From the NCBI GenBank assembly GCA_947497585.1, contig CANMHG010000001.1, positions 124,001-188,000 on the forward strand: a stretch of 64,000 nucleotides of DNA, in the 5' to 3' direction. The notes beneath the pieces are model-generated. The model worked only from the letters and a program-made list of their open reading frames with translations, made no database searches and was not told where the DNA came from. Source of the stretch: an uncultured Bacillaceae bacterium. GTDB lineage: Bacteria > Bacillota > Bacilli > Bacillales > Bacillaceae_L. Position 1 is the first letter of the stretch. Every line of letters starts with the position of its first letter. Of this stretch, positions 1-8,114 are shown piece by piece. The translations under genes were made by a program, and so were the position numbers.

Positions 1-2
1 TA

Positions 3-977
3 CAGATTGTAAATAGACAACTAGAAAAGTACATGGCCCTGATCACTCCAACAGGAGTTATTCTTGGAGTGTTATTTGCAGGCTGGTTAATTGACTTAAC
101 CTTTTTAATACCCTGGATTTTTGCGTTTATAACATTTGCAGGAAGTTTAAGTTCAAATTTTACCGCTCTGAAAAAGGCAGTCCTACATCCATTGCCTATC
201 ATACTAGCGTTAGGGTTATTGCATATCTTAATGCCAGTCTGGGCATGGGCAGTAGGACATCTTACTTTTAATGGTGATGTATACACAATTACTGGGTTAA
301 TATTAGCTTTAGTCATTCCAACTGGGATAACGAGTGTTCTCTGGGTTTCGATATGTAAAGGAAACCTTGCTCTAACCTTATCAATCATCTTAATTGATAC
401 ATTACTATCGCCGTTTATCGTACCTTATACACTATCTATCTTTGTTGGTACGAAAGTGGAGATGGACGTTGTCGCCATGATGACAGGTTTATTTTTAATG
501 GTTGTCTTACCTTCACTGGTAGGTATGCTTTTGAATCATATGACGAATGGGAAAATAAAAGAGAGTTGGGGACCCAAATTAGCTCCATTTTCAAAAATTA
601 GTTTAGGTCTTGTTGTTATGTTAAATGGCACGATTGTAGCTCCATATTTACAAAATGTTGATTTGAAACTAATCTGGGTGGCTGTCGTTGTTTTCTTTGT
701 TGCTTTCACAGGGTACTTGTTCTCCTTTTTACTAGGAAAATTATTTAGGTGGAATCAGGAAACGATAATTTCTCTTACCTTTACTGGCGGGATGCGAAAC
801 ATCAGTGCTGGAGCAGTTATTGCAACTTCCTTTTTTCCGGCCCAAGTGGCTGTACCTGTTGTAGTCGGGATGTTGTTTCAGCAGTTAATCGCCTCACTGT
901 TTGGATATGCTCTTAATCGACATTATCGAGTTAAAGAGGCTGCTGCTCAAAAGATATCAAGCGGGTTGGAGGTTTAA
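3..977 (+). CDS. Bile acid:sodium symporter (SBF/BASS) family protein, 5' end outside window
   Basis: Integral membrane protein with about nine or ten hydrophobic segments, including the conserved stretch near LVIPTGITSVLW and a GGMRNISAGAVIA segment typical of the SBF/BASS fold. Members move organic anions (bile acids, pantoate, keto acids) with sodium; the substrate here cannot be told from sequence. The reading frame is open to the window edge, and the residues before the first ATG at 33 (NRQLEKYM) look like the usual N-terminus of the family, so the true start is probably upstream. The gene stands alone, with about 130 bp before the next one. Confidence 0.8.
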   Translation, partial: QIVNRQLEKYMALITPTGVILGVLFAGWLIDLTFLIPWIFAFITFAGSLSSNFTALKKAVLHPLPIILALGLLHILMPVWAWAVGHLTFNGDVYTITGLILALVIPTGITSVLWVSICKGNLALTLSIILIDTLLSPFIVPYTLSIFVGTKVEMDVVAMMTGLFLMVVLPSLVGMLLNHMTNGKIKESWGPKLAPFSKISLGLVVMLNGTIVAPYLQNVDLKLIWVAVVVFFVAFTGYLFSFLLGKLFRWNQETIISLTFTGGMRNISAGAVIATSFFPAQVAVPVVVGMLFQQLIASLFGYALNRHYRVKEAAAQKISSGLEV

Positions 978-1110
978 GAGTTAGATAAGTATGGTGCTTA
1001 ATACCTAAATAAATTATTTGTTAAGTTGTATAACGATGGACCTTTTAGACTAAATAGACTAAAATGTTAATTATATTAAAACTATTATTATCTTAGAAAG
1101 AGGATAAATT

Positions 1111-1956
1111 ATGACGATATCAAATATTCCTGAAAAAGCTACTGAACAAGAGGTACTATCAAACATTATAAAAACGATTCCAATCATTCATACCATGCTT
1201 CCAGATATAGCTATCGGGGTTACGAATACTGAAGAGTGGTTAGTCTATTATCCTAGTAAAAAAATTGATATCGGAGCCCGTCCTGGCATGAAAATTAATC
1301 CAGAAGAGCCATTAACTGATTGTATCCGCTTTAATAGGAAAATTGAAGTAGAGGTACCAGCAGAATTTTTTGGAATTTCTTTTACTGGGTTAGCTGCACC
1401 AATCGTTATTGGTAGGAAAGTAATTGGGGCTGTTGCCATACAGATGCAAAAACAAAATGAAAGAGCATTACGCAGCATATCTGAGCAAATTGTTGACTCC
1501 CTTTCTACTGCAAACAATCAAGTTCACAATATAACTCAAGCGGCTTCCGATTTATCATTAATAAGTGATGGATTAATGGAAAAATCGATTAAGGCATCAA
1601 AAGAAGTAGAAAATACAGAAGAAGTTCTATCATTTATTAAAAAAATCGCTGACCAAACTAATTTACTAGGGTTAAATGCATCGATTGAAGCTGCCCGTGC
1701 TGGTGAAAAGGGAGCTGGATTTTCAGTAGTTGCCAATGAGATTAGAAAACTATCCAATGAAACGGTTGCATCTACAGAAAAAATACGCAAAACACTAACA
1801 AATATTCAACAATCTATGAATGCAATTTCAATTGAAATTGAGAAGCTTGTCAAAGTCGGAAATAACCAGGCAAATTCAACAGTGGAAATTTCAAATTTTA
1901 TAAAAGAGATTGAAACGATGAGCCAAAAACTAAAACAATATGCAGATGAGCTATAA
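1111..1956 (+). CDS. Soluble methyl-accepting chemotaxis-type sensory transducer (YfmS-like)
   Basis: 281 residues with no membrane segment. The N-terminal ~120 residues form a small sensor-like domain. The C-terminal half is a shortened signalling coiled coil with the receptor hairpin tip around [24 protein letters not shown], the CheA/CheW-binding motif of chemoreceptors. Length and layout match the cytoplasmic B. subtilis YfmS type rather than classical transmembrane MCPs. It likely signals to CheA from the cytosol; the ligand is unknown. RBS AAAGAGG lies upstream of ATG 1111. No chemotaxis neighbours are present. Confidence 0.85.
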   Translation: MTISNIPEKATEQEVLSNIIKTIPIIHTMLPDIAIGVTNTEEWLVYYPSKKIDIGARPGMKINPEEPLTDCIRFNRKIEVEVPAEFFGISFTGLAAPIVIGRKVIGAVAIQMQKQNERALRSISEQIVDSLSTANNQVHNITQAASDLSLISDGLMEKSIKASKEVENTEEVLSFIKKIADQTNLLGLNASIEAARAGEKGAGFSVVANEIRKLSNETVASTEKIRKTLTNIQQSMNAISIEIEKLVKVGNNQANSTVEISNFIKEIETMSQKLKQYADEL

Positions 1957-2039
1957 GGTTTATACTTCTCAATGGTGGTTATGAGAAATAATACTACTAT
2001 TTAGAAGTTATTTAACTTAAAAAATATTAAAAATATTTA

Positions 2040-2068
2040 TTGACATTATTTCTCTACCACGTTAAAGT
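2040..2068 (+). promoter_or_regulatory. Candidate sigma-A promoter of the S-box leader
   Basis: TTGACA at 2040-2045 is followed 17 bp later by TAAAGT at 2063-2068, about 40 bp before the riboswitch. The -35 is perfect and the -10 matches four of six positions. Inferred from consensus only. Confidence 0.5.
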
Positions 2069-2106
2069 AATAATTATCAAATTTAATCAACAAACTTAAT
2101 ACGTGA

Positions 2107-2228
2107 TCTCTTATCAAGAGTGGCGGAGGGACTGGCCCTACGATGCCCGGCAACCGTTCCATATTTTTTAAATGGAATTGGTGCTAAATCCTGCAAAACA
2201 ATTATTTAGTTGTTTTGGAAGATGAGAG
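2107..2228 (+). promoter_or_regulatory. SAM-I (S-box) riboswitch aptamer
   Basis: Shows the S-box consensus in order: CTCTTATCAAGAG, then GGCGGAGGGACTGGCCC, GATGCCCGGCAACC, GGTGCTAAATCCTGC and GGAAGATGAGAG. The P1 helix pairs 2107-2114 with 2221-2228 (one G-U). S-boxes sense S-adenosylmethionine and usually terminate transcription of methionine or SAM-recycling genes when SAM is high. Here the aptamer precedes a sugar-type ABC transporter. Confidence 0.97.
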
Positions 2229-2253
2229 AGGATAGACCGGATAATGCCGCTTA

Positions 2254-2281
2254 AACCTCTCTTTTTAGAGAGGTTTTTTTA
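2254..2281 (+). terminator. Riboswitch-controlled intrinsic terminator
   Basis: An eight-bp stem AACCTCTC/GAGAGGTT with a short T-rich loop is followed by seven T residues. It sits directly after the S-box aptamer and is the expected OFF-state expression platform upstream of the transporter operon. Confidence 0.93.
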
Positions 2282-2375
2282 ATGTCTACATACACCCTCT
2301 CAATACGACAGGCAAGGAGGAAAATGACAGCTTAGATCAGTATTAAGAAAACTACTTAGAAAAGGGGAACTAATA

Positions 2376-3491
2376 ATGTTTAAAAAATCTTTAGTCAAAA
2401 TAGCATTAACTTCAGCACTTGCTTTTTCACTTCTTTTAACAGGCTGTGCTTCAGGAGAAAAAACAAATCAAGCGGGTAATGAGAAGGTAAGCTTTGAAAA
2501 TGTTCCAGAACGTTTTGCCAATGGAGAAGGTGCAAAAATAAAAGTCATTCGTAAAATTGGTGGAGATGATCATACAGCACAATTTTTAGCTGGTGCAAAG
2601 GAAGAAGGGGAGTCACTTGGCTTTGATGTAGATGTATTCACAGCAAATGGTGATACAGCTAAATTCCATGATGCAATCGAGCAAGCATTAACACAAGATT
2701 ACGACGGGTTTATAATATCACATGGTGATGATGCGGCCACTGTCGATGGAGTCAAAAAGTTAGTTGAAGCAGGGAAAAGCGTTGTTACGTTTGATTCAAA
2801 CCCTGACCTTGCGACAATTGAAGGAGTAACATTAACATCACAGGATGATGAAGCTTTAGCAACGTTGGCTCTTGAGGCTCTTGTTAAGGAGCATAACGCT
2901 GAAGCAAATATTGTGTACCTGTGGGTAGACGGTTTTCCACCTATGGTAAGAAGAAACAATGTTTATAAAGAAGTGCTTGAAAATAATCCAGGTCTTAGAG
3001 AGGTTGAACGATTCGGAGTTGCAGCTGCTGACACATCTGTTCAAACACAAAATGCAGTAGCAGCCATGTTAAACAAACATCCAAAAGGTGAAATCGATGC
3101 AATATTTGCTACATGGGATGCTTTCGCAATTGGTGCAGCACGTGCGATTAAAGAAGCCGGTAGAGAAGAAATTAAAATTTATGGTATTGACGTCTCTAAT
3201 GCAGACCTTCAAGAAATTCAAGCTGAGGGAAGTTCATGGAAATATACAGCTGCAGTTGATCCCAAGCTAATCGGTGCCGTTAACTTAAGACTATTAGCGA
3301 AAAAATTAGCTGGAGAAGAAACTCCACAAACCTATGACTTAGAAGCATCTCTTATCTCTCAATCTGAGCTGCAGAGTTCAAGTGAGCCCGTTAATATGGT
3401 GAATCTAGCAAAAATTGTAGAAGGCTGGGGTACATCAACTACGTTTGATGAAGAATGGATGAAGGTGTTAAAAGAGCATTATCAAAAGTAA
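2376..3491 (+). CDS. Sugar-type ABC transporter substrate-binding lipoprotein, S-box controlled
   Basis: 371 residues. A signal peptide ends in the lipobox LLTGC (Cys about residue 25), so the protein is a membrane-anchored extracytoplasmic binding protein. The mature part has the periplasmic-binding-protein fold of the RbsB/LacI-like class (YDGFIISHGD, IDAIFATWDAFAIGAARAI, KIYGIDVSN). It is the first gene after the S-box riboswitch and is followed by matching ATPase and permease genes. Control by SAM together with a pentose-type transporter makes methylthioribose, the recyclable product of SAM use, the most likely ligand; this is inference, consistent with published S-box regulon predictions of such a transporter. 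RBS AAAGGGG precedes ATG 2376. Confidence 0.88.
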   Translation: MFKKSLVKIALTSALAFSLLLTGCASGEKTNQAGNEKVSFENVPERFANGEGAKIKVIRKIGGDDHTAQFLAGAKEEGESLGFDVDVFTANGDTAKFHDAIEQALTQDYDGFIISHGDDAATVDGVKKLVEAGKSVVTFDSNPDLATIEGVTLTSQDDEALATLALEALVKEHNAEANIVYLWVDGFPPMVRRNNVYKEVLENNPGLREVERFGVAAADTSVQTQNAVAAMLNKHPKGEIDAIFATWDAFAIGAARAIKEAGREEIKIYGIDVSNADLQEIQAEGSSWKYTAAVDPKLIGAVNLRLLAKKLAGEETPQTYDLEASLISQSELQSSSEPVNMVNLAKIVEGWGTSTTFDEEWMKVLKEHYQK

Positions 3492-3505
3492 GTTTTGTTG
3501 CTAAG

Positions 3506-3770
3506 GGTTTATGTGACCTGGGTTTTGCCAAAAGGTGGAACTGAGGTCACATAAATCCGTTTATGCGCCCTGTAATTGGCGATGTGTAGGAAGTGAGGTC
3601 ACATAAATCCATTTATGAGCCCTGTAATTGGCTAAATGGTGGAACTGAGGTCACATAAATCCATTTATGAGCCCTGTAATTGGCCATATGGAGGAACTGA
3701 GGTCACATAAACCTATTTATGCAACCTTAATCTAGCTATCTACTAGAAATGAGGCCACATAACAATATCA
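3506..3770. repeat. Intergenic 52-bp tandem repeat array with hairpin units
   Basis: The motif GAGGTCACATAAAT starts at 3543, 3595, 3647, 3699 and, in degenerate form, 3751: exactly 52 bp apart each time. Each full unit contains the near-perfect palindrome CATAAATCCATTTATG followed by GCCCTGTAATTGGC. An inverted copy of the motif head (GGTTTATGTGACCT, 3506-3519) precedes the array and can pair with the first unit. The array fills nearly the whole gap between the lipoprotein and ATPase genes of one operon. Confidence 0.9.
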
Positions 3771-3790
3771 CTAATAAGGAGTGAGGATGG

Positions 3791-5347
3791 ATGTCAGTAT
3801 CACAACTTCACATGAATAACATTTCCATCGAATTTCCTGGTGTAAAAGCTTTGAATAATGTGCATTTTACAACTTCAACTGGAATGGCTCATGCTCTTAT
3901 CGGTGCGAACGGTGCTGGGAAATCAACACTTATGAAGGTGTTGTCAGGTGCTTATAATCATTATTCAGGTCAGATCACCCTTGATGGGAAGCCCCTGTCC
4001 ATCCGATCTCCAAAGAATTCACAGGACTATGGAATTCAAATTGTTTATCAAGAGGTTGATACAGCTCTTATTCCTAATTTAACTGTTGGTGAAAATATCA
4101 TGCTAAATCAGACAGTAAATAGTATGGGTAAGAGGCAATTCGTCAATTGGAATGAGTTACATAATAAGGCTACCAATATTCTAAAAAATTTAAAAATAAA
4201 CGTATCTTCTATTGAATTAGTCAGTGAACTAACACTTGCTGAAAAACAAATGGTACTCATTGCCAGGGCCATTTTAACAGAATGCAAGTTTCTCATATTA
4301 GATGAACCTACTGCGCCATTCAGCCAATCTGAAACAACTGAGTTGTTCCGAATTGTAAACGAGTTAAAGGCGAACAATGTTGGTATTATCTTTATTTCAC
4401 ACCGCCTACCAGAGATTTTTGAACTTTGTGATGAAATCACTATTATGCGCAATGGAGAATTTGTAAGCTGTGAATCGATCTCTAAAACATCACAGAGTAG
4501 GGTTGTCGAACAAATGTTAGGAAGAAAGCTAGATGAGCAATATCCAAACCACTCTTTTACAATAGGAGAACCAATTCTTGAAGTTCACAATTTATCAGAT
4601 ACAGTTAAAACTAACAATCTGACAATCTGTGCTTCAGCTGGTGAAATTGTTGGGATAGCGGGTCTTGTTGGGGCTGGAAAAACAGAGCTTTGTAAAGCTT
4701 TGTTTGGCTCCTCAAAAATAACATCCGGAAAGATTCTATTAAATGGAGAAGAGGTAAAAATTCGAAGTCCATTTGATGCTGTAAAACAAGGTATTGTGCT
4801 TGTTCCTGAGGAAAGAAGAAAAGAAGGAATTCTTGTTGAGGAATCAGTAGTAACGAACCTTTCAGTAGTCAATTTAAATAAGTTTACTAGCTTTTTTTCT
4901 TTTATTAATCGTGGTAAAGAGAAGGCACAAGCAGTTGAATTGATTAAGAGTCTTGGCATTAAAACACCTACGACAGAAACGAAAGTTCAGCATCTATCAG
5001 GTGGTAATCAACAAAAAATTGCAATCGGTAAATGGCTCATTACAGATGCAGATGTTTATATTTTTGATGAACCAACTAAAGGAGTAGATGTTGGCGCGAA
5101 GAAAGATATTTTTGAGTTGATCTCCGGTCTAGCTAGACGAGGAAAGGCAGTATTATACGCATCCTCAGAAACATCAGAGATCATTGGAATTACGAATCGA
5201 GTGTATGTCTTATATGATGGAAAAGTGGCAACGGAGCTAGAAACTTCTAAAACGAACGAAGAAGAAATCTTATTTTATGCAGCTGGAGGTACTACACATG
5301 AAGGATTCAGTCACAGCAACTACGAGCGTAAAGAAAAAATCCTTTGA
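3791..5347 (+). CDS. Sugar-type ABC transporter ATP-binding protein (RbsA/MglA-like)
   Basis: 518 residues with two fused nucleotide-binding domains, as in ribose and galactose importers. The first domain has Walker A GANGAGKST and a Walker B LILDEPTAP. The second has a Walker A-like GLVGAGKTE, signature LSGGNQQK and Walker B IFDEPTKGVDVGAKKD. The first domain has a weak signature (ELTLAEKQ) and the second an altered P-loop, an asymmetry common in this family. It powers uptake with the neighbouring permease and lipoprotein. RBS AAGGAGTGAGG precedes ATG 3791. The 3' end overlaps the permease gene by 50 bp. Confidence 0.93.
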   Translation: MSVSQLHMNNISIEFPGVKALNNVHFTTSTGMAHALIGANGAGKSTLMKVLSGAYNHYSGQITLDGKPLSIRSPKNSQDYGIQIVYQEVDTALIPNLTVGENIMLNQTVNSMGKRQFVNWNELHNKATNILKNLKINVSSIELVSELTLAEKQMVLIARAILTECKFLILDEPTAPFSQSETTELFRIVNELKANNVGIIFISHRLPEIFELCDEITIMRNGEFVSCESISKTSQSRVVEQMLGRKLDEQYPNHSFTIGEPILEVHNLSDTVKTNNLTICASAGEIVGIAGLVGAGKTELCKALFGSSKITSGKILLNGEEVKIRSPFDAVKQGIVLVPEERRKEGILVEESVVTNLSVVNLNKFTSFFSFINRGKEKAQAVELIKSLGIKTPTTETKVQHLSGGNQQKIAIGKWLITDADVYIFDEPTKGVDVGAKKDIFELISGLARRGKAVLYASSETSEIIGITNRVYVLYDGKVATELETSKTNEEEILFYAAGGTTHEGFSHSNYERKEKIL

Positions 5348-6296
5348 TCTATTTCAGTTTTTTTATAAATATGGAACAATCCTGACAATCTTTGTGTTAA
5401 TTGCTGTATTTGCCGCTGCTAACCCATCTTTTATTCAGGGAAACAATTTAATTAGTATTCTGCGATCTATTTCGATAGTAACCATTATCGCAATTGGGAT
5501 TACCATATCTCTATCAGTTAATGGCTTTGATTTATCAGTGGGCTCGGTAGCCTCCTTGTCTAATGCGATTGTCATATCGATGTTTGTCTGGTTTTCTCAG
5601 AATACGGTGATTGCTATTTTTGCAGCGATTACAGCAGCCTTGTTGGTGGGGGCTTTAAACTCCTTTTTAATTGTAAAGATGAAAATTCCAGACATGCTAT
5701 TAACCTTAGCCATGATGTTCATCATTCAGGGGATAGCTCTAACCTACACAAAAGGAGCAACAATCTCTCAAAATATGATTATGCCTGATGGCAGCTTTGC
5801 TGAAGGAGTTATTAGCCCGTTTTTTTCAAAACTTGGTCAGGTCCCTTGGATTATAATCATTATGGTTGTCGTTGTTGTTTTTGTTCATATTTTTCTAACG
5901 TACACAAAGCATGGTAGATACATGTATGTTATTGGAGGGAATATAGAAGCAGCAAGATTATCAGGTATTCCAGTTAATCGCTATAAGATCATTGCCTATC
6001 TAATGTCTGCACTGTTTGCTTCAATTGGAGGAATTATTTTAGCTTCTAGGGTCATGACTGCTGAAATTAACGCAGGCTCGCCCTATTTGATGGACTCAGT
6101 TGCTGCAGCATTTATCGGTTTTTCCGTTTTAGGTGCTGGAAAACCCAATGCCTTTGGTACATTTGTCGGTGCTGTTTTAATTGGTATTTTACAAAATGGA
6201 TTGGTCATGATGTCTGTTCCTTACTATGCTATGGACATTGTAAAAGGGACAGTGTTAGCCTTCGCACTAGGAATTACCTATTATAAATTAAGATAA
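5298..6296 (+). CDS. Sugar-type ABC transporter permease (RbsC-like)
   Basis: About 332 residues with eight to ten hydrophobic segments. The motif ISLSVNGFDLSVGSVASLSN matches the conserved region of the BPD_transp_2/RbsC permease family, and GGNIEAARLSGIPVNRYK matches its cytoplasmic ATPase-contact loop. Start chosen at ATG 5298 because GGAGGT lies at 5285-5290 with a 7-bp gap; a longer frame from 5277 has no ribosome site. It forms the channel of the S-box-controlled importer. No metabolic gene for methylthioribose follows in this window. Confidence 0.9.
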   Translation: MKDSVTATTSVKKKSFDLFQFFYKYGTILTIFVLIAVFAAANPSFIQGNNLISILRSISIVTIIAIGITISLSVNGFDLSVGSVASLSNAIVISMFVWFSQNTVIAIFAAITAALLVGALNSFLIVKMKIPDMLLTLAMMFIIQGIALTYTKGATISQNMIMPDGSFAEGVISPFFSKLGQVPWIIIIMVVVVVFVHIFLTYTKHGRYMYVIGGNIEAARLSGIPVNRYKIIAYLMSALFASIGGIILASRVMTAEINAGSPYLMDSVAAAFIGFSVLGAGKPNAFGTFVGAVLIGILQNGLVMMSVPYYAMDIVKGTVLAFALGITYYKLR

Positions 6297-6301
6297 TAGG
6301 C

Positions 6302-6347
6302 AAAAAGGGTAGGTCCTTTTGAAATGTAGAGTGCTACCTTTCTTAGG
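6302..6347 (+). terminator. Possible weak terminator after the ABC operon
   Basis: AAAGGGTAG at about 6304 can pair imperfectly with CTACCTTT at about 6335, followed by a modest T-containing stretch. It lies just after the permease stop. The pairing is imperfect, so this is a tentative call. Confidence 0.35.
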
Positions 6348-6420
6348 AAAAATAATGTAACATAAATTATAAGAAGAAATCCAGAAGGGTCTCTCATCAA
6401 TAGATAAGGATGTTCTTATA

Positions 6421-7056
6421 ATGAATAAAATAAAAATTCAACCACCCAAAATACCATCGTTTTTAGAAACAGCTAATTTTGATGATATGGATGATAGGTA
6501 CCTAAGTGTGTGTACTATTAGAGACTGTACTATTTTTGAAGAAGAAATCAATCGAATGCGTTTTGATCAAGTTGTTTTTAAAAACGTAACCTTCATGGAT
6601 GTTACATTTACGAATATTGAACTTACCGATGTTATCTTTGAAAAGTGTGACTTATCAAATACAGACTTTAGTGGAGGAGCTATCCATAGAGTAGAATTTA
6701 TTGAATCAAAATTAGTTGGTTTAAACCTAACAGAGGCCACTTTCGGAAATGTGGTATTTGATAACTGTTATGCAAACTTAAGCTCATTCGGATATGCTTC
6801 TTTAAAGAATGTGAAATTTGAAAGGTGCTCCCTACGTAATGGGGATTTCTTTGAATGTAAATTCAACAAAATTGATTTTACTGATTGTGATTTAGTTGAA
6901 GCCAACTTTACGAATACTTCATTAGATGGGATTGATCTTAGTAGTTGTAAAATTGATCAATTAAGTCTTTCACCAGGAGATTTAAAGGGGTGCGTAGTAT
7001 CAAGTGAACAAGCAATTGCATTTGCAAGGCTTTTAGGAATAGTAATAAAAGAATAA
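6421..7056 (+). CDS. Pentapeptide-repeat protein, Qnr-like
   Basis: 211 residues made almost entirely of A(D/N)LXX-type pentapeptide units (VIFEKCDLSNTDFSG, LVEANFTNTSLDGIDLSS), predicting a right-handed beta-helix that mimics DNA. Length and the C-terminal tail (SPGDLKGCVVSSEQAIAFARLLGIVI) closely resemble, from memory, the Enterococcus EfsQnr-type chromosomal proteins that bind DNA gyrase and lower quinolone susceptibility. Single gene with its own terminator. The ribosome site (AAGGATG) is weakly placed. Gyrase protection is inferred, not shown. Confidence 0.8.
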   Translation: MNKIKIQPPKIPSFLETANFDDMDDRYLSVCTIRDCTIFEEEINRMRFDQVVFKNVTFMDVTFTNIELTDVIFEKCDLSNTDFSGGAIHRVEFIESKLVGLNLTEATFGNVVFDNCYANLSSFGYASLKNVKFERCSLRNGDFFECKFNKIDFTDCDLVEANFTNTSLDGIDLSSCKIDQLSLSPGDLKGCVVSSEQAIAFARLLGIVIKE

Positions 7057-7060
7057 CAAA

Positions 7061-7099
7061 AGGCAGTTCTTGTACTTTTGAGAGCTGCTTTTTTGTTTT
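7061..7099 (+). terminator. Intrinsic terminator
   Basis: GGCAGTTCT pairs with AGAGCTGCT across a short loop and is followed by a T-rich run; it directly follows the pentapeptide gene. Confidence 0.8.
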
Positions 7100-7115
7100 A
7101 AAAAATATAGTAAGG

Positions 7116-7168
7116 TTGACATGAAACCAAATGGTTCTATATAATGTGAAAAGTGAAACCATTTGGTT
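7116..7168 (+). promoter_or_regulatory. Promoter with two palindromic operators, probably ArsR autoregulation
   Basis: TTGACA (7116-7121) and TATAAT (7140-7145) are spaced by 18 bp. The palindromes AACCAAATGGTT (7125-7136) and AACCATTTGGTT (7157-7168) share AACCA-NN-TGGTT arms. The first lies between -35 and -10 and the second just downstream of the likely transcription start. The ArsR-family gene is the second gene of the operon, so self-repression is likely. Confidence 0.8.
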
Positions 7169-7196
7169 TTATATTAAATAGAAAGAAGGAATCGTA

Positions 7197-7613
7197 ATGC
7201 CGACAGTACAAGATATAAAACAAACTATTACATTTAATGCGCCTATCCAAAAGGTATGGGACAAAGTATCAACTTCAGAAGGAATTGCTGCTTGGTTTAT
7301 GCCAAATGATTTTGAGGCAAAAGTAGGGCACGAGTTTCATTTGCAATCTCCGTTTGGTCCGTCACCTTGTAAAGTAGTAGAAATTGAACCACCTAATCGT
7401 TTATCATTCACTTGGGATACAGATGGATGGATTGTTGAGTTCATTTTAAAAGATTTAGGGGATAAGACTGAGTTTACACTAATCCATAGTGGTTGGAGAG
7501 ACTCTGAAGAAATTGTTGGAAAGGCGAACGAAAAGGCTTCTGTTATACGTGATCGTATGAACCAAGGTTGGACAAGCATTGTTGAAAATCTTGGTAAGGT
7601 AGTGGAGGCATAG
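7197..7613 (+). CDS. SRPBCC (AHSA1-like) domain protein
   Basis: 138 residues of the START/SRPBCC superfamily, activator of Hsp90 ATPase homologue group: [31 protein letters not shown] at the start and [13 protein letters not shown] later are typical. The fold binds hydrophobic ligands in a central pocket. Such proteins are very often paired with an ArsR-type regulator, as here; the stop codon abuts the GTG of the regulator. RBS AGAAAGAAGGAATC precedes ATG 7197. Ligand unknown. Confidence 0.85.
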   Translation: MPTVQDIKQTITFNAPIQKVWDKVSTSEGIAAWFMPNDFEAKVGHEFHLQSPFGPSPCKVVEIEPPNRLSFTWDTDGWIVEFILKDLGDKTEFTLIHSGWRDSEEIVGKANEKASVIRDRMNQGWTSIVENLGKVVEA

Positions 7614-7991
7614 GTGTCTCAACCCGCGCAAAAGCATGATGTATTCCAAGCAATTGCAGACCCTACTCGTAGAGAAGTATTAAAATTATTAGCAGAAAAA
7701 GAGCTGCCTATTTCTGAGATTACATCACATTTTACAATGAGTCGAACAGCGATTGCAAAGCATTTGAATATCCTTTCAGAAGCTGAACTAGTTAGCGGGC
7801 GAAAGGTTGGAAGAGAGAAAAGATACAGGCTACATCCTGAATCCTTTTCCGAGTTAAAGGATTGGTTATCGTACTTTGAACAATATTGGTCGAATAAACT
7901 TTCAATGCTTAAGCATCTTGTGGAGGAAGAAGAGGATAGTGAGCTCAAAGTTGTAAAGAAAAAAGATTACCTTCATGATAGGACTGATTAA
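7614..7991 (+). CDS. ArsR/SmtB-family winged-helix transcriptional regulator
   Basis: 125 residues with a winged helix: ADPTRREVLKLLAEKELPISEITSHF, then recognition helix region MSRTAIAKHLNILSEAELV and wing GREKRYRLHPE. No metal-binding Cys motif (such as ELCVCDL) is visible, so it is probably not a metal sensor. It starts at GTG 7614 with GGAGG at 7604-7608 inside the end of the SRPBCC gene, indicating translational coupling. It is the probable repressor of the double-palindrome promoter at 7116-7168. Confidence 0.88.
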   Translation: MSQPAQKHDVFQAIADPTRREVLKLLAEKELPISEITSHFTMSRTAIAKHLNILSEAELVSGRKVGREKRYRLHPESFSELKDWLSYFEQYWSNKLSMLKHLVEEEEDSELKVVKKKDYLHDRTD

Positions 7992-8065
7992 CATCGGTCC
8001 TTTTTCAATACCATTTTTCGAATAAAATATGGCATTTAATAAAAAACTAAACAAATGAGAGTAGC

Positions 8066-8098
8066 AAATCCCCTCACATAGAAGGGGGTTATTTTTTA
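8066..8098 (+). terminator. Intrinsic terminator after the ArsR gene
   Basis: AATCCCCT pairs with AGGGGGTT (two G-U pairs), followed by ATTTTTTATA. It sits just before the next gene's ribosome site. Confidence 0.65.
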
Positions 8099-8114
8099 TA
8101 TAGAGGATTACTAA

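Noticed and set aside
2107..2281. T-box or other leader instead of S-box
   Set aside because: No T-box motif (TGGNACCGCG) is present, while every S-box block is.
3506..3770. CRISPR array
   Set aside because: Same reason: whole units repeat and no unique spacers exist.
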